Assembly: GCF_001913155.1 (NCBI RefSeq)
Contig: NZ_CP018760.1
Span: 1,302,001-1,366,000 of the forward strand
Length of the DNA stretch: 64,000 nucleotides
Origin: Maribacter hydrothermalis
GTDB taxonomy: Bacteria > Bacteroidota > Bacteroidia > Flavobacteriales > Flavobacteriaceae
Reading direction: 5' to 3'
Shown: positions 45,701 to 55,184 of the stretch, in pieces
Layout: every line of letters begins with the position of its first letter
Position numbering within the stretch: the first letter of the stretch is position 1
Notes under the pieces: model-generated
Seen by the model: the letters and a program-made list of their open reading frames with translations, nothing else
What the model was told of the DNA's origin: nothing
The model's database searches: none
Position numbers and translations under genes: made by a program

Positions 45701-45929
45701 CCCTTTAAATTACGGAATTCGCATAAACAATAGACTAGCCTTTTTATTAGCTGATTCCCAAATGGGTGACTATGCACCCACAGAGCAAGCTAAGCAATTT
45801 TTTAAGGAGATTACAGCTGAACTTGACTTAGAAGTAAATCGCTTAAACAAGCTTGTTACCCAACAAACAGAAATCATTAACTCTAAAGTCGATCAAGAAG
45901 ATATTAAAATGATTTCCGCAGAACAATAA
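42789..45929 (+). CDS. Exported Asp-box beta-propeller protein (VPS10/sortilin-like)
   Basis: The 1046-residue protein has a signal peptide (ending near VKAQ, residue 24) and about nine Asp-box (BNR) hairpins such as DAGNTW, DGGDTW, DAGVTW, DGGKTF, DGGNNW, DEGQSW, DNGATW, DYGKTW and DDGKSW. These form one or two seven- to ten-bladed propellers of the VPS10/sortilin type over residues 40-720. The GHG motif near residue 710 (VATHGRSFWIIDDL) is typical of the end of the propeller in this family. A C-terminal part (about 740-1046) has a beta-sandwich with AGGNNLVWDLRYPG and a helical coiled region. Often annotated glycosyl hydrolase, but no catalytic residues are visible. Ligand unknown. Confidence 0.88.
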   Translation: MNKLYFSILITFLFLHPFQNVKAQRKKNTISYNDSLYSGMEYRSIGPFRGGRAGTVAGVANNPNLYYMGTAGGGVWKTTDAGNTWQCISDGFFGGSIGTVTVSESDPNIIYVGEGEQTLRGNVSSGKGLWKSLDAGETWKFIGLKDSEHIARIRIHPKNPDLVYVAAIGNLWKPNETRGVFRSKDGGDTWEKILYVSDKAGAGDLILDPNNSRIIYATTWQMSRNGYRMDSGGPDSKLFKSTDGGDTWKDISTHSGLPGFPWGIVGITVSPLDSNRIWALIEADNGGLYRSDDAGVTWKKINENRALRQRAWYYTRIYADTENIDKLYVMNVSYGVSTDGGKTFTLKDAPHGDHHDLWIDPNNNNRMAIADDGGAQISNDGGNNWTTYFNQPTAQFYRIATDSLFPYRIYGAQQDNTALRISSRSSSESISERDWEPTAGGESAHLAPDPNNNQIVYGGTYKGYMNRLDHTTGQARSTNVWPDNPAGSGAEVMKYRFNWNFPVAFSRHDANKLYAGSNFLHVTTDEGQSWKTISPDLTRSLPETIESSGGPITQDNTGAEFYSNIFVISESILEKDVIWTGSDDGLIHVTKDNGATWDNVTPPASMSPKLNMINSIDSSPFDKGTVYVAATAYKFGDYTPYLYKTNDYGKTWTLITNGIKDTDYTRVIRTDLVREGLLYAGTEWGMYVSFDDGKSWSPFQMNLPITSIRDLQVRDNDLIVATHGRSFWIIDDLTPLHQLSNEVANSDFYLYKPDTSYRMHQEGGWSEPNMKLVGENHPDGVIINYYLDKFQDTDTVQLDILEMDNTLIQRYSTNAKVNKLDPTSAKPLKVKAGGNNLVWDLRYPGFKTFEGMILYSSPNKGPKAVPGSYKAKLTVNGISKEQIFKVIKDPRLPNSQKDFQDQFDFLVAVRDEVSKANEAIIKIRNIQKDLKYLKEKTKNNNDLQKLIAEYETELSVIENKIHMTKNQSRQDPLNYGIRINNRLAFLLADSQMGDYAPTEQAKQFFKEITAELDLEVNRLNKLVTQQTEIINSKVDQEDIKMISAEQ

Positions 45930-45936
45930 CCAATAT

Positions 45937-45965
45937 AAAGGGATGCTATTATTCAGCATCCCTTT
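45937..45965. terminator. Bidirectional hairpin between convergent genes
   Basis: AAAGGGATGCT (45937-45947) pairs perfectly with AGCATCCCTTT (45955-45965). It lies between the ends of the beta-propeller gene and the LVIVD gene. The T tails are short on both sides. Confidence 0.65.
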
Positions 45966-45994
45966 ATTAAAAAGTCACCGAGACATCGATAATT

Positions 45995-47266
45995 TTACAA
46001 CTCAACCGTACTTAATAACCGAATGTCACTGTTAACATACTCGTATTGATACAGCACCCTGTCACCAATCATCAATAATGAGGATGATAATGGAATTACA
46101 TCATAAGCAACAATATCTTGAAAGCTATTTATTGGTGTTATGTTTGGTGCATCACTTTTATCATACACCTTTAAACCTGCGCTACCGTCACATATAAATA
46201 AGGTATCATCTTTAATACCCAATCCATTTGGACCTTCCATCGGGTAAATAACCTTCAATTCTGGATTTTTTAGGTTCGAAATGTCAATTACATATAATCC
46301 ACTTTCTGTATTTCCACAAAACCCTCCACCTTTTAGCGTAACATAAGCATAATCACCATCAACCACCACAGGGTCACAAGCGGTACCGTGTCTAAATTCT
46401 GATATAAACTCAGGCTTTTCAGGGTTTTTGATACTATATATATACATACCCTGTCTTCCTCCTAAAAATAAAATATCTCCTTGATTATAAATTGTTTCAA
46501 TATCCCAACCTACTTGGACATCGTCAAGTATTTTTAAATCTTCAACATTAGAAATATCAAAAATATTAATGTCGCTATAATCTACTACATATAAATAATC
46601 CCCAATTATTTTAAAACGAGCTAAAGAACCGCCTTGCCCTGTTGAGGGTTGTGGAGAACCACCACCACTTTCTGTTGTATTAAACGCAAAATCGCACGAC
46701 ATACAGTTATTCCGTTCTTCAAAATCGGACACCCGTCTGCGTTCTGTTTTAACTTCCCAACCAATAACAATATCCTTATCGTAATCAATATCATCATACT
46801 CATAAAAATCTGCCTGCGGGTACTCTATATTCGCTAGCCAAACTTCGTTATTATAAATCGCATTTTCTATTCTATTTGATAGTGTAATATTATTTATATC
46901 TGAAATATCAAAAATGACCAAATCGCCATAACTATCAGCATATAATTTATCATCCTTAATAGAGATATCATAATTACCTTCTAACTTAATAAAAGCTATA
47001 CTTTCTGGAGCTGACGGATTTTGATTGTCAATTACATGAAAACCTAGATTTACATCATTCACGAAAATATAATTCTTATAGGCATAAATTTTACCCGATG
47101 AAACAATTGGGATGGGATCTACTACATCAATAGCTTCGGCTTTAAATGAAATTGCATCTTGCAAAATAGGACGCGCTACTAAATAATCATCATAAGGACC
47201 ATCATCTTCACAAGAAATAAAACTTGATATAGAAACTGCGAATAACAAAAGAACTATATTTCTCAT
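45995..47266 (-). CDS. LVIVD-repeat lipoprotein
   Basis: The 423-residue product has a lipoprotein signal with lipobox cysteine near residue 19 (SFISC) followed by EDDGPYDD. It consists of LVIVD-type propeller blades: ISIKDDKLYADSYGDLVIFDISDI, IIGDYLYVVDYSDINIFDISNVED, VVDGDYAYVTLKGG and IKDDTLFICDGSAGLKVYDKSD, each ending in an aspartate-rich ISD or IS. An insertion of about 55 residues near 160-215 has CMSC and a glycine/serine-rich GGGSPQPSTGQGG loop. Surface-exposed lipoproteins of this kind are common in Bacteroidota and of unknown role. The start ATG lies 72 bases upstream-adjacent to the next membrane protein gene on the same strand. Confidence 0.85.
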   Translation of the reverse strand: MRNIVLLLFAVSISSFISCEDDGPYDDYLVARPILQDAISFKAEAIDVVDPIPIVSSGKIYAYKNYIFVNDVNLGFHVIDNQNPSAPESIAFIKLEGNYDISIKDDKLYADSYGDLVIFDISDINNITLSNRIENAIYNNEVWLANIEYPQADFYEYDDIDYDKDIVIGWEVKTERRRVSDFEERNNCMSCDFAFNTTESGGGSPQPSTGQGGSLARFKIIGDYLYVVDYSDINIFDISNVEDLKILDDVQVGWDIETIYNQGDILFLGGRQGMYIYSIKNPEKPEFISEFRHGTACDPVVVDGDYAYVTLKGGGFCGNTESGLYVIDISNLKNPELKVIYPMEGPNGLGIKDDTLFICDGSAGLKVYDKSDAPNITPINSFQDIVAYDVIPLSSSLLMIGDRVLYQYEYVNSDIRLLSTVEL

Positions 47267-47338
47267 GGTTTATTATTTTATAGATTGTTTCAATTAGATG
47301 AGAAAAGTGAAAATAGTTGCGTTACTAGCTACTTTACT

Positions 47339-48067
47339 TTATTCAACACCATTAAAACCTACACCATCTTTATACATAAAATATACAGGAACCTTGCCAA
47401 GCATAGCAGTAAACAACACCCCTATACAACATAAAAGAAAGCCAAGTTCTGCAACAATGCCCATTACCATGATTAACCCAAATATTACAAGCCAGTTTTT
47501 ATTACCAAGGGTAAAACTGGCCTTAACCATTTCTAAAGGGGAAAGTTCACCCGAAAAAGCAAGAAAGGCTGGGATTAAAGATAGCGGAACAATCATATAA
47601 AAAAGCCCTACACCACAGGCAAGCATTCCTAAAAAAGCTAACCCGAAGGTGTATAAAGCTAAAATAAATACCTTCCCTAATCTACCTTCTTTAAAAAAGT
47701 AGAAATAGTCATCATTAGATTCTTGTTCTAAATCTTTATGCTTACATATTTTTAAAAATGCCGCATTTAATGCTAATGCAAAAGTTGTAATTCCAATAGC
47801 TACTACAGGTGCCAAAATACACATAGCAATGGCTACCATCGGCGGCATTTCATTATTTTGTAAAAATTCTGGATCCGTAATTCCTGCTGCAATTAAGGGT
47901 ATATATAGAATAATATAAAATGGTAAAATAACTACAAAGGTTAAAAGCAATATAATAAAACCTTGCAACCAAACTTTTTTAAAAAGCGCTATTGATTTAC
48001 TAAAAATATCGCCGAAAGATAATTCTGGAAACGATTTTATACGTTGTGTTAATATTTCAAAACTCAT
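47339..48067 (-). CDS. Multi-pass membrane protein of unknown function
   Basis: The 242-residue protein has about five to six membrane helices (VWLQGFIILLLTFVVILPFY, MCILAPVVAIGITTFALAL, FILALYTFGLAFLGMLACGV, VIFGLIMVMGIVAELGFLL). Its N-terminal SFGDIFSKSIALFKKVWLQGF and the later FSLGNKN-type pattern resemble the DUF975/glycerophosphoryl-like membrane proteins of flavobacteria, often misnamed carotenoid oxygenases. No catalytic motif is visible. It lies upstream of the LVIVD gene on the minus strand and diverges from miaB. Confidence 0.65.
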   Translation of the reverse strand: MSFEILTQRIKSFPELSFGDIFSKSIALFKKVWLQGFIILLLTFVVILPFYIILYIPLIAAGITDPEFLQNNEMPPMVAIAMCILAPVVAIGITTFALALNAAFLKICKHKDLEQESNDDYFYFFKEGRLGKVFILALYTFGLAFLGMLACGVGLFYMIVPLSLIPAFLAFSGELSPLEMVKASFTLGNKNWLVIFGLIMVMGIVAELGFLLCCIGVLFTAMLGKVPVYFMYKDGVGFNGVE

Positions 48068-48150
48068 GTTCTTGGTTGGTTAAAATTTGCATTAAAACTA
48101 GATAATTTTTACTAAGAAAGCTTAAACTATCCCTAAAATATCATGTCATC

Positions 48151-48182
48151 TTGTCATATTTTTGATTATAATAGTATCTTTG
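48151..48182 (+). promoter_or_regulatory. Promoter of the miaB gene block
   Basis: TTG (48151-48153) and TATCTTTG (48175-48182) are separated by 21 bases, matching the Bacteroidota consensus TTG-N17-23-TAnnTTTG. The -7 box lies 36 bases upstream of the miaB ATG. Two TGTCA elements flank the -33 site. Confidence 0.6.
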
Positions 48183-48218
48183 CCTTCCTAATTATTTTAC
48201 TGCAACGTATTACACAAA

Positions 48219-49664
48219 ATGGAGAAAACCATAGACGAAAATGTACAAGGCACTACCTTGGTAGTTGAAGGAGAAGAGACAAATAAACGTAACCTTTATA
48301 TAGAGAGTTATGGTTGTGCAATGAACTTTGCAGATAGCGAAGTAGTTGCTTCTATTTTAGCAACCGAAGGTTTCAATACGACACAAACCCTAGAAGAAGC
48401 CGATTTAGTTCTTGTAAATACTTGCTCAATAAGAGATAAAGCTGAGCAAACTATACGTAAAAGACTTACCGAATATAATAAAGTAAAAAAATCTAGACCA
48501 CATTTAAAAGTTGGAGTTTTAGGTTGCATGGCGGAACGCCTTAAAGACAAGTTGCTTGATGAAGAAAAAATAGTAGATATGGTCGTAGGTCCAGATGCCT
48601 ACAAAGATTTACCTAACTTAATTAAAGAAGTTGATTCTGGTAATGATGCCGTCAATGTTATATTATCGAAAGATGAAACTTATGGCGATATTTCCCCTGT
48701 AAGATTACATACGAACGGTGTTACGGCCTTTGTTTCTATTACAAGAGGATGTGATAATATGTGTACTTTTTGCGTGGTTCCTTTTACAAGAGGTCGAGAA
48801 AGAAGTCGTGACCCTCAATCTATCTTAACAGAGATCAAGGAACTACAAGAAAACGGATTTAAAGAAATTACGCTTCTTGGTCAGAATGTAGATAGTTATT
48901 TATGGTATGGTGGCGGACTAAAGAAAAATTTTGAAAATGCATCAGATATGCAAAAAGCAACGGCCACTAATTTTTCCAAACTTTTAGAAACAGTTGCCTT
49001 AGCACATCCTAAAATGAGAATCAGATTCTCAACCTCTAACCCTCAAGACATGACGTTAGACGTAATTGAGACCATGGCAAAACATAAAAATATTTGCAAC
49101 CATATTCATTTACCCGTACAAAGCGGCAGTAACCGTATTTTAAAGGAAATGAACAGACTACACACCATTGAAGAATATTTTGAGCTTATAGATAATATTA
49201 GAAAAATTAATCCTGATTGTTCCATTTCTCAAGATATCATTACCGGTTTTCCAACGGAAACTGAAGAAGACCATGCCGCTACCTTAAAGGCTTTAGAATA
49301 TGTAAAATATGATTTTGGTTATATGTACGCCTATTCTGAAAGACCAGGAACGTTAGCGGGCAGAAAAATGGAAGATGATGTCCCGGAACGTACCAAAAAA
49401 AGACGCTTATCCGAAATTATAGCTTTACAGCGAAGCCACTGCCAATTTAGAACAGAAAAGCACGTAGGTAAAATTCAGGAAGTATTAATAGAAGGCACTT
49501 CAAAAAAATCTGAAAACGAATGGATGGGAAGAAACTCCCAAAGTACTGTCGTTGTTTTCCCAAAAGAGAATTATAAAGTTGGAGATTTTGTAAACGTACA
49601 AATAAACGATTGTACTTCTGCAACTTTAAAGGGCATAGCAGTGTCATATTCCGATAATAACTAA
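48219..49664 (+). CDS. miaB: tRNA-2-methylthio-N6-dimethylallyladenosine synthase
   Basis: MiaB adds a methylthio group to isopentenyladenosine-37 of tRNA with two iron-sulphur clusters and SAM. The 481-residue protein has an extended N-terminus, the UPF0004 domain ([35 protein letters not shown] with the three cluster cysteines), the radical SAM motif [20 protein letters not shown] near residue 187, [17 protein letters not shown], and a C-terminal TRAM domain. It is the first gene of a five-gene forward block ending with secG and has a recognisable promoter. Confidence 0.95.
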   Translation: MEKTIDENVQGTTLVVEGEETNKRNLYIESYGCAMNFADSEVVASILATEGFNTTQTLEEADLVLVNTCSIRDKAEQTIRKRLTEYNKVKKSRPHLKVGVLGCMAERLKDKLLDEEKIVDMVVGPDAYKDLPNLIKEVDSGNDAVNVILSKDETYGDISPVRLHTNGVTAFVSITRGCDNMCTFCVVPFTRGRERSRDPQSILTEIKELQENGFKEITLLGQNVDSYLWYGGGLKKNFENASDMQKATATNFSKLLETVALAHPKMRIRFSTSNPQDMTLDVIETMAKHKNICNHIHLPVQSGSNRILKEMNRLHTIEEYFELIDNIRKINPDCSISQDIITGFPTETEEDHAATLKALEYVKYDFGYMYAYSERPGTLAGRKMEDDVPERTKKRRLSEIIALQRSHCQFRTEKHVGKIQEVLIEGTSKKSENEWMGRNSQSTVVVFPKENYKVGDFVNVQINDCTSATLKGIAVSYSDNN

Positions 49665-49684
49665 TTTTATAGTAGCCATTTTAT

Positions 49685-50971
49685 ATGGAAAGTATACAAA
49701 GCATAAAACAACGATTTGAAATTATAGGCCAAGACCCTAAGCTTAACCGCGCTTTGGAAAAAGCTATGCAGGTTGCAGCTACTGATATATCTGTTTTAGT
49801 TACTGGTGAAAGTGGCGTTGGTAAAGAATCTATTCCGAAAATTATTCACTCATTATCTCACAGAAAACATGCAAAATATATAGCAGTAAACTGTGGTGCC
49901 ATTCCAGAAGGAACTATTGACAGTGAACTTTTTGGACATGAAAAAGGTGCCTTTACAGGTGCTACCCAAACAAGAAGTGGTTATTTTGAAGTTGCTGATG
50001 GTGGAACCATATTCTTAGACGAGGTTGGCGAATTACCCCTAACTACACAAGTACGTTTATTACGTGTTTTAGAAAACGGTGAATTTTTAAAGGTAGGTTC
50101 GTCGCAAGTTCAAAAAACAGATGTCCGCATTGTAGCGGCAACGAACGTAAATATGTTCGAAGCCATCAAAAAAGAGCGTTTTAGAGAAGACCTTTATTAT
50201 AGATTAAGTACCGTAGAAATTAATATTCCACCATTACGGGACAGACAGGATGATATTCATTTATTGTTCCGAAAATTTGCATCAGATTTTAGTCAGAAAT
50301 ATAAAATGCCGACTATTCGCCTAGATGACCACGCAGTTTCTTTATTAATAAAATACCGATGGCCAGGAAACATCCGTCAGTTAAGAAATATTGCGGAGCA
50401 GGTTTCAGTATTAGAAGAGAACAGAGCAATTACCGCCGCTACACTTCACGGCTACTTGCCCAATAATACAACCAGTAATTTACCTGCGGTAGTTAACAAT
50501 AGTAAGTCTGATAGCGATTTCAGTAACGAGAGGGAAATACTTTACAAAGTACTGTTTGATATGAAGGGCGACCTCAACGATCTTAAAAAACTAACAATGG
50601 AGTTGTTAAAAAATAATGACTCGCAAAAGGTTCAAAAAGACAATGAAAACCTAATACGCAAAATATATGGTAATGAAGATGACGAAGATGCCGACATTGA
50701 ACACGAAACTCAAGAGGAGTCTTCGTTGAAAATGCTACATTTACCTGAGCCCAAAAACGAAGAACCTACTTTCATTCAAGAATCTTACGACGATAAATAC
50801 CATTTTGCCGAAGAAATTCAAGAAGAAGAAACCCTATCTTTACAGGAGAAAGAGGTTGAGTTAATTAAGAAATCTTTAGAGCGTAATCGCGGAAAAAGAA
50901 AAGCTGCAGCCTCAGAATTAGGAATTTCTGAGCGCACGCTTTACCGCAAAATAAAACAATACGACCTTTAA
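49685..50971 (+). CDS. Sigma-54-dependent activator without a sensory domain
   Basis: The 428-residue protein starts almost at once with an AAA+ sigma-54 activator domain: Walker A GESGVGKE at residues 41-48, the sigma-54-contacting loop GAFTGA at 88-93, Walker B GTIFLDEV at 107-114 and R-finger region REDLYYRLSTVEI. There is no receiver, GAF or PAS domain before it. An acidic linker (about residues 265-385, EEDADIEHETQEES) precedes a C-terminal Fis-type helix-turn-helix (RKAAASELGISERTLYRKI). It should activate RpoN promoters and be controlled by level or a partner rather than by its own sensor. It follows miaB after 20 bases and precedes lptE. Confidence 0.93.
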   Translation: MESIQSIKQRFEIIGQDPKLNRALEKAMQVAATDISVLVTGESGVGKESIPKIIHSLSHRKHAKYIAVNCGAIPEGTIDSELFGHEKGAFTGATQTRSGYFEVADGGTIFLDEVGELPLTTQVRLLRVLENGEFLKVGSSQVQKTDVRIVAATNVNMFEAIKKERFREDLYYRLSTVEINIPPLRDRQDDIHLLFRKFASDFSQKYKMPTIRLDDHAVSLLIKYRWPGNIRQLRNIAEQVSVLEENRAITAATLHGYLPNNTTSNLPAVVNNSKSDSDFSNEREILYKVLFDMKGDLNDLKKLTMELLKNNDSQKVQKDNENLIRKIYGNEDDEDADIEHETQEESSLKMLHLPEPKNEEPTFIQESYDDKYHFAEEIQEEETLSLQEKEVELIKKSLERNRGKRKAAASELGISERTLYRKIKQYDL

Positions 50972-50992
50972 CTAAAACAGAATACTATTTTA

Positions 50993-51514
50993 ATGAAATA
51001 CATTAAGAAATCTTTAATCGTTATTCTACCTATACTATTTCTTGCAGGTTGCGGCGTTTATAATTTCACTGGAGGTAATGTTGGTGAAGCACAAACGTTT
51101 CAAGTAAACTATTTCCAAAATTACGCTACTCAGAGTCCTGGTTCAACTTTTGAGCCTGGTGTGGATAGAGATTTTACACTGGCGTTACAAGATAGGATTA
51201 TGAACCAGACTAGCTTAGACCTCATCACCTCTGGCAATCCAGATTTATTGTATGAAGGCGAAATTACAGAATATAAAATTTCACCAATGTCCGCAACAGC
51301 AAATCAAACTGCAGCCCAAAATAGATTGTCTATGCGTGTAAAGGTTCGATTTTATAATCGTTTAAAAGAAGATGCTGCTTTTGACCAAAGTTTTTCTTTC
51401 TTTTATGATTACCCGGCCGATACTCAACTTGCCTCTATTAAAAGTGAAGCGCATGAAATAATATTTGAAAGACTAACACAAGATATTTTCAATGCCTCAT
51501 TGGCAGATTGGTAA
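50993..51514 (+). CDS. lptE: LptE-like LPS-assembly lipoprotein
   Basis: The 173-residue product has a lipoprotein signal with lipobox cysteine near residue 20 (LAGC), followed by GVYNFTGGNV, a motif typical of Bacteroidota LptE. Further markers are FTLALQDRIMNQTSLDLITSGNPDLLYEG and YKISPMSATANQTAAQNRLSMRVKVRF. LptE plugs the LptD barrel that inserts lipopolysaccharide into the outer membrane. It is in the conserved order activator - lptE - TPR protein - secG. Confidence 0.85.
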   Translation: MKYIKKSLIVILPILFLAGCGVYNFTGGNVGEAQTFQVNYFQNYATQSPGSTFEPGVDRDFTLALQDRIMNQTSLDLITSGNPDLLYEGEITEYKISPMSATANQTAAQNRLSMRVKVRFYNRLKEDAAFDQSFSFFYDYPADTQLASIKSEAHEIIFERLTQDIFNASLADW

Positions 51515-51520
51515 TAACAT

Positions 51521-52516
51521 ATGAACGTTAAGGACTTTACATATTTTCTTGAACACCCTACCAAAGTGGTAGAACCTATACACACAAAACATCTAGAAGA
51601 TATTATTGCCGAGTATCCCTATTTTCAGGCAGCAAGAGCCCTACATTTAAAAGGATTAAAAAATCTAAATAGCTACAAGTACAATAAGGCATTAAAAACT
51701 ACGGCAGCCTTTACTACAGATCGGGATGTGCTTTTCGACTTTATTATATCGAAAGACTTTTTACAGGATAATTCTTCGGAAATTGAAACTAAAGATACAA
51801 CAATTTATACGGAAGAAATTGTAAATGAAGAGCCTATTTCAGATACAGAAACTATAGCCATAGACAATACCAAAGAAGAGGAAATTAAGCCAGTTACTCT
51901 TATAGAAGAATCTGAAGACAAACCATTACCGCAAGACGAACACGACGCAGAACACATATTAGATCCCGAATTATTTCAATCAAAAAAAGCTTCACCACCA
52001 ACAGATGAAGAATCTTTGGAACTAGGAAAACCACTTTCCTTCAACGCTAAAGAAAAATATTCGTTTTCAGAGTGGCTTAGCTTAGCTTCTAACAAACCAT
52101 TAGAAAAGCCAATTTCATCCGTTAACGAAAAAAAAGAGATAAAGAAACCTGTTGTAGCACCAAAAATTGAAACAGTAAAAGAAAAAAAAGCAGTTGTAAA
52201 ATCTAAAAGAAAGGCATCTACAAAAGAAGAGGCACTAAAAAAGAAGAAGTTTGACCGTATAGATAAGTTTATTTCCAATAACCCCAAAATAGTTCCATCA
52301 GAATTCAACAATACTGTTATTGATATATCTGGCTCATCTAAAATTGACAAGAATGAGTTAATGACCGAGACTTTAGCTAGGGTTTATTTGGAACAAAAAA
52401 AGTATAAAAAGGCTATTCAGGCATTCAAAATTTTAAGTTTGAAATATCCGGAAAAAAGTAGTTTCTTTGCAAACCGAATTAAGGCAGTAGAAAAAATTCA
52501 AAAAGATAATAAATAA
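51521..52516 (+). CDS. Hypothetical protein with C-terminal TPR-like helices
   Basis: The 331-residue protein has a conserved N-terminal part (YFLEHPTKVVEPIHTKHLEDI, AEYPYFQAARALHLKGL), a long acidic and then lysine-rich low-complexity middle (about residues 100-270) and a short C-terminal helical pair with TLARVYLEQKKYKKAIQAFKIL, TPR-like. No signal peptide or membrane segment. It is known to me only as a conserved partner in the lptE-secG neighbourhood of flavobacteria; no function is established. It begins 6 bases after lptE and ends 6 bases before secG, hence tight coupling. Confidence 0.8.
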   Translation: MNVKDFTYFLEHPTKVVEPIHTKHLEDIIAEYPYFQAARALHLKGLKNLNSYKYNKALKTTAAFTTDRDVLFDFIISKDFLQDNSSEIETKDTTIYTEEIVNEEPISDTETIAIDNTKEEEIKPVTLIEESEDKPLPQDEHDAEHILDPELFQSKKASPPTDEESLELGKPLSFNAKEKYSFSEWLSLASNKPLEKPISSVNEKKEIKKPVVAPKIETVKEKKAVVKSKRKASTKEEALKKKKFDRIDKFISNNPKIVPSEFNNTVIDISGSSKIDKNELMTETLARVYLEQKKYKKAIQAFKILSLKYPEKSSFFANRIKAVEKIQKDNK

Positions 52517-52522
52517 TATAGA

Positions 52523-52882
52523 ATGAGTACATTTTCAATATTCTTGATACTTATCATCGTCGTTTGCTTATTATTAGTATTGGTGATTATGGTACAAAAT
52601 CCAAAAGGCGGCGGACTTTCTTCTTCTTTTGGCGGCGGTGGAAACCAAGTCGTAGGTGGAGTTAAAAAAACAGGTGACTTTTTAGACAAAAGCACATGGA
52701 TTTTAGCTGGATTTTTAATCGTTTTAATTTTAGCATCTAATATTGCACTAAAAGGTAATTTTGGTGATGTAGATTCTAAATTATTACAAGGCGATGATAT
52801 CGAAACAACAGTTCCTGAGACGTTACCAGAAGAAATTACGCCTCCAGTAACAAACGAGGCTACACCATCGGATAGTTTATAA
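52523..52882 (+). CDS. secG: Preprotein translocase subunit SecG
   Basis: SecG is the small accessory subunit of the SecYEG channel. The 119-residue product has two membrane helices (IFLILIIVVCLLLVLVIMVQ and WILAGFLIVLILASNIAL) joined by the glycine-rich cytoplasmic loop NPKGGGLSSSFGGGGNQ, the SecG signature. A C-terminal acidic/proline-rich extension of about 40 residues (TTVPETLPEEITPPVTNE) is common in Bacteroidota. It is the last gene of the miaB block, with a terminator after it. Confidence 0.93.
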   Translation: MSTFSIFLILIIVVCLLLVLVIMVQNPKGGGLSSSFGGGGNQVVGGVKKTGDFLDKSTWILAGFLIVLILASNIALKGNFGDVDSKLLQGDDIETTVPETLPEEITPPVTNEATPSDSL

Positions 52883-52906
52883 AAAATAATCCTCTACAAT
52901 ATTATA

Positions 52907-52933
52907 AATGTCAGCTTGTCATAAGCTGGCATT
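52907..52933 (+). terminator. Terminator after secG
   Basis: AATGTCAGCTT (52907-52917) pairs with AAGCTGGCATT (52923-52933) with one G-T wobble, followed by TTTTTG. The left arm also contains a TGTCA motif repeated nearby. Confidence 0.75.
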
Positions 52934-52964
52934 TTTTGTTTCCAATTTGTCAGGAAATAGGCAA

Positions 52965-52979
52965 TGGCATAATTTCTGC
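52965..52979 (+). promoter_or_regulatory. Sigma-54 (-24/-12) promoter candidate for groESL
   Basis: TGGCATAATTTCTGC has GG and GC dinucleotides separated by exactly 10 bases, the invariant spacing of RpoN promoters. Its GC lies 46 bases before the groES ATG. TGTCA motifs at 52909, 52917 and 52948 lie upstream and could bind the activator. No equally good sigma-70 box is seen in this spacer. Confidence 0.6.
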
Positions 52980-53025
52980 CTATATATACACACGAAACTA
53001 AAAATCAATTTAAAAATTAATAATT

Positions 53026-53304
53026 ATGGCTAAAGTTAATATCAAACCATTGGCAGACCGAGTTCTTATTGAGCCAATGGCAGCTGAGACAAAAACTGCG
53101 TCTGGACTTTATATTCCTGATACTGCAAAAGAAAAACCACAAAAAGGTAAAGTCGTTGCTGTAGGTCCTGGAACAAAAGATGACAGTGTTACCGTTAAAG
53201 TTGGTGATACCGTTCTTTATGGAAAATATGCCGGAACTGAATTGAAGTTAGAAGGTACCGACTACTTAATGATGAGAGAAAGTGATATTCTTGCTATTAT
53301 CTAA
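53026..53304 (+). CDS. groES: Co-chaperonin GroES
   Basis: GroES caps the GroEL barrel during protein folding. The 92-residue product has the chaperonin-10 core: [13 protein letters not shown] at the start, the mobile loop around [33 protein letters not shown], and [31 protein letters not shown]. Slightly shorter than E. coli GroES (97). The promoter candidate upstream is of the sigma-54 type. The groEL gene follows after 120 bases. Confidence 0.97.
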   Translation: MAKVNIKPLADRVLIEPMAAETKTASGLYIPDTAKEKPQKGKVVAVGPGTKDDSVTVKVGDTVLYGKYAGTELKLEGTDYLMMRESDILAII

Positions 53305-53375
53305 AAATAGCAATTGGCAATTGGCACCTAGCCTTTAGCCTTTTTACTTTCATTAAAAAATAATTAATAATTCAC

Positions 53376-55053
<1,678 letters not shown>

Positions 55054-55106
55054 TGGCGAGGCACCACAGCCAATAATTAATTGGTTTGCGCAGTCAATAT
55101 AACTTT

Positions 55107-55136
55107 AAACCGCTCTTGAAATTTCAAGAGCGGTTT
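55107..55136 (+). terminator. Terminator of groESL
   Basis: A perfect 15-base inverted repeat around GAAATTTC (AAACCGCTCTTGAAA and its complement) is followed by TTTT. It is the strongest hairpin in the region. Confidence 0.9.
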
Positions 55137-55184
55137 TTTTGTGGTATAAAAATTGATGACTTCGTTTTAAGAAAATTCTTGAAT

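Noticed and set aside
47298..47600. Plus-strand frame of 100 codons opposite the multi-pass membrane protein
   Set aside because: The minus-strand protein has a convincing membrane topology; the plus-strand frame is its shadow.
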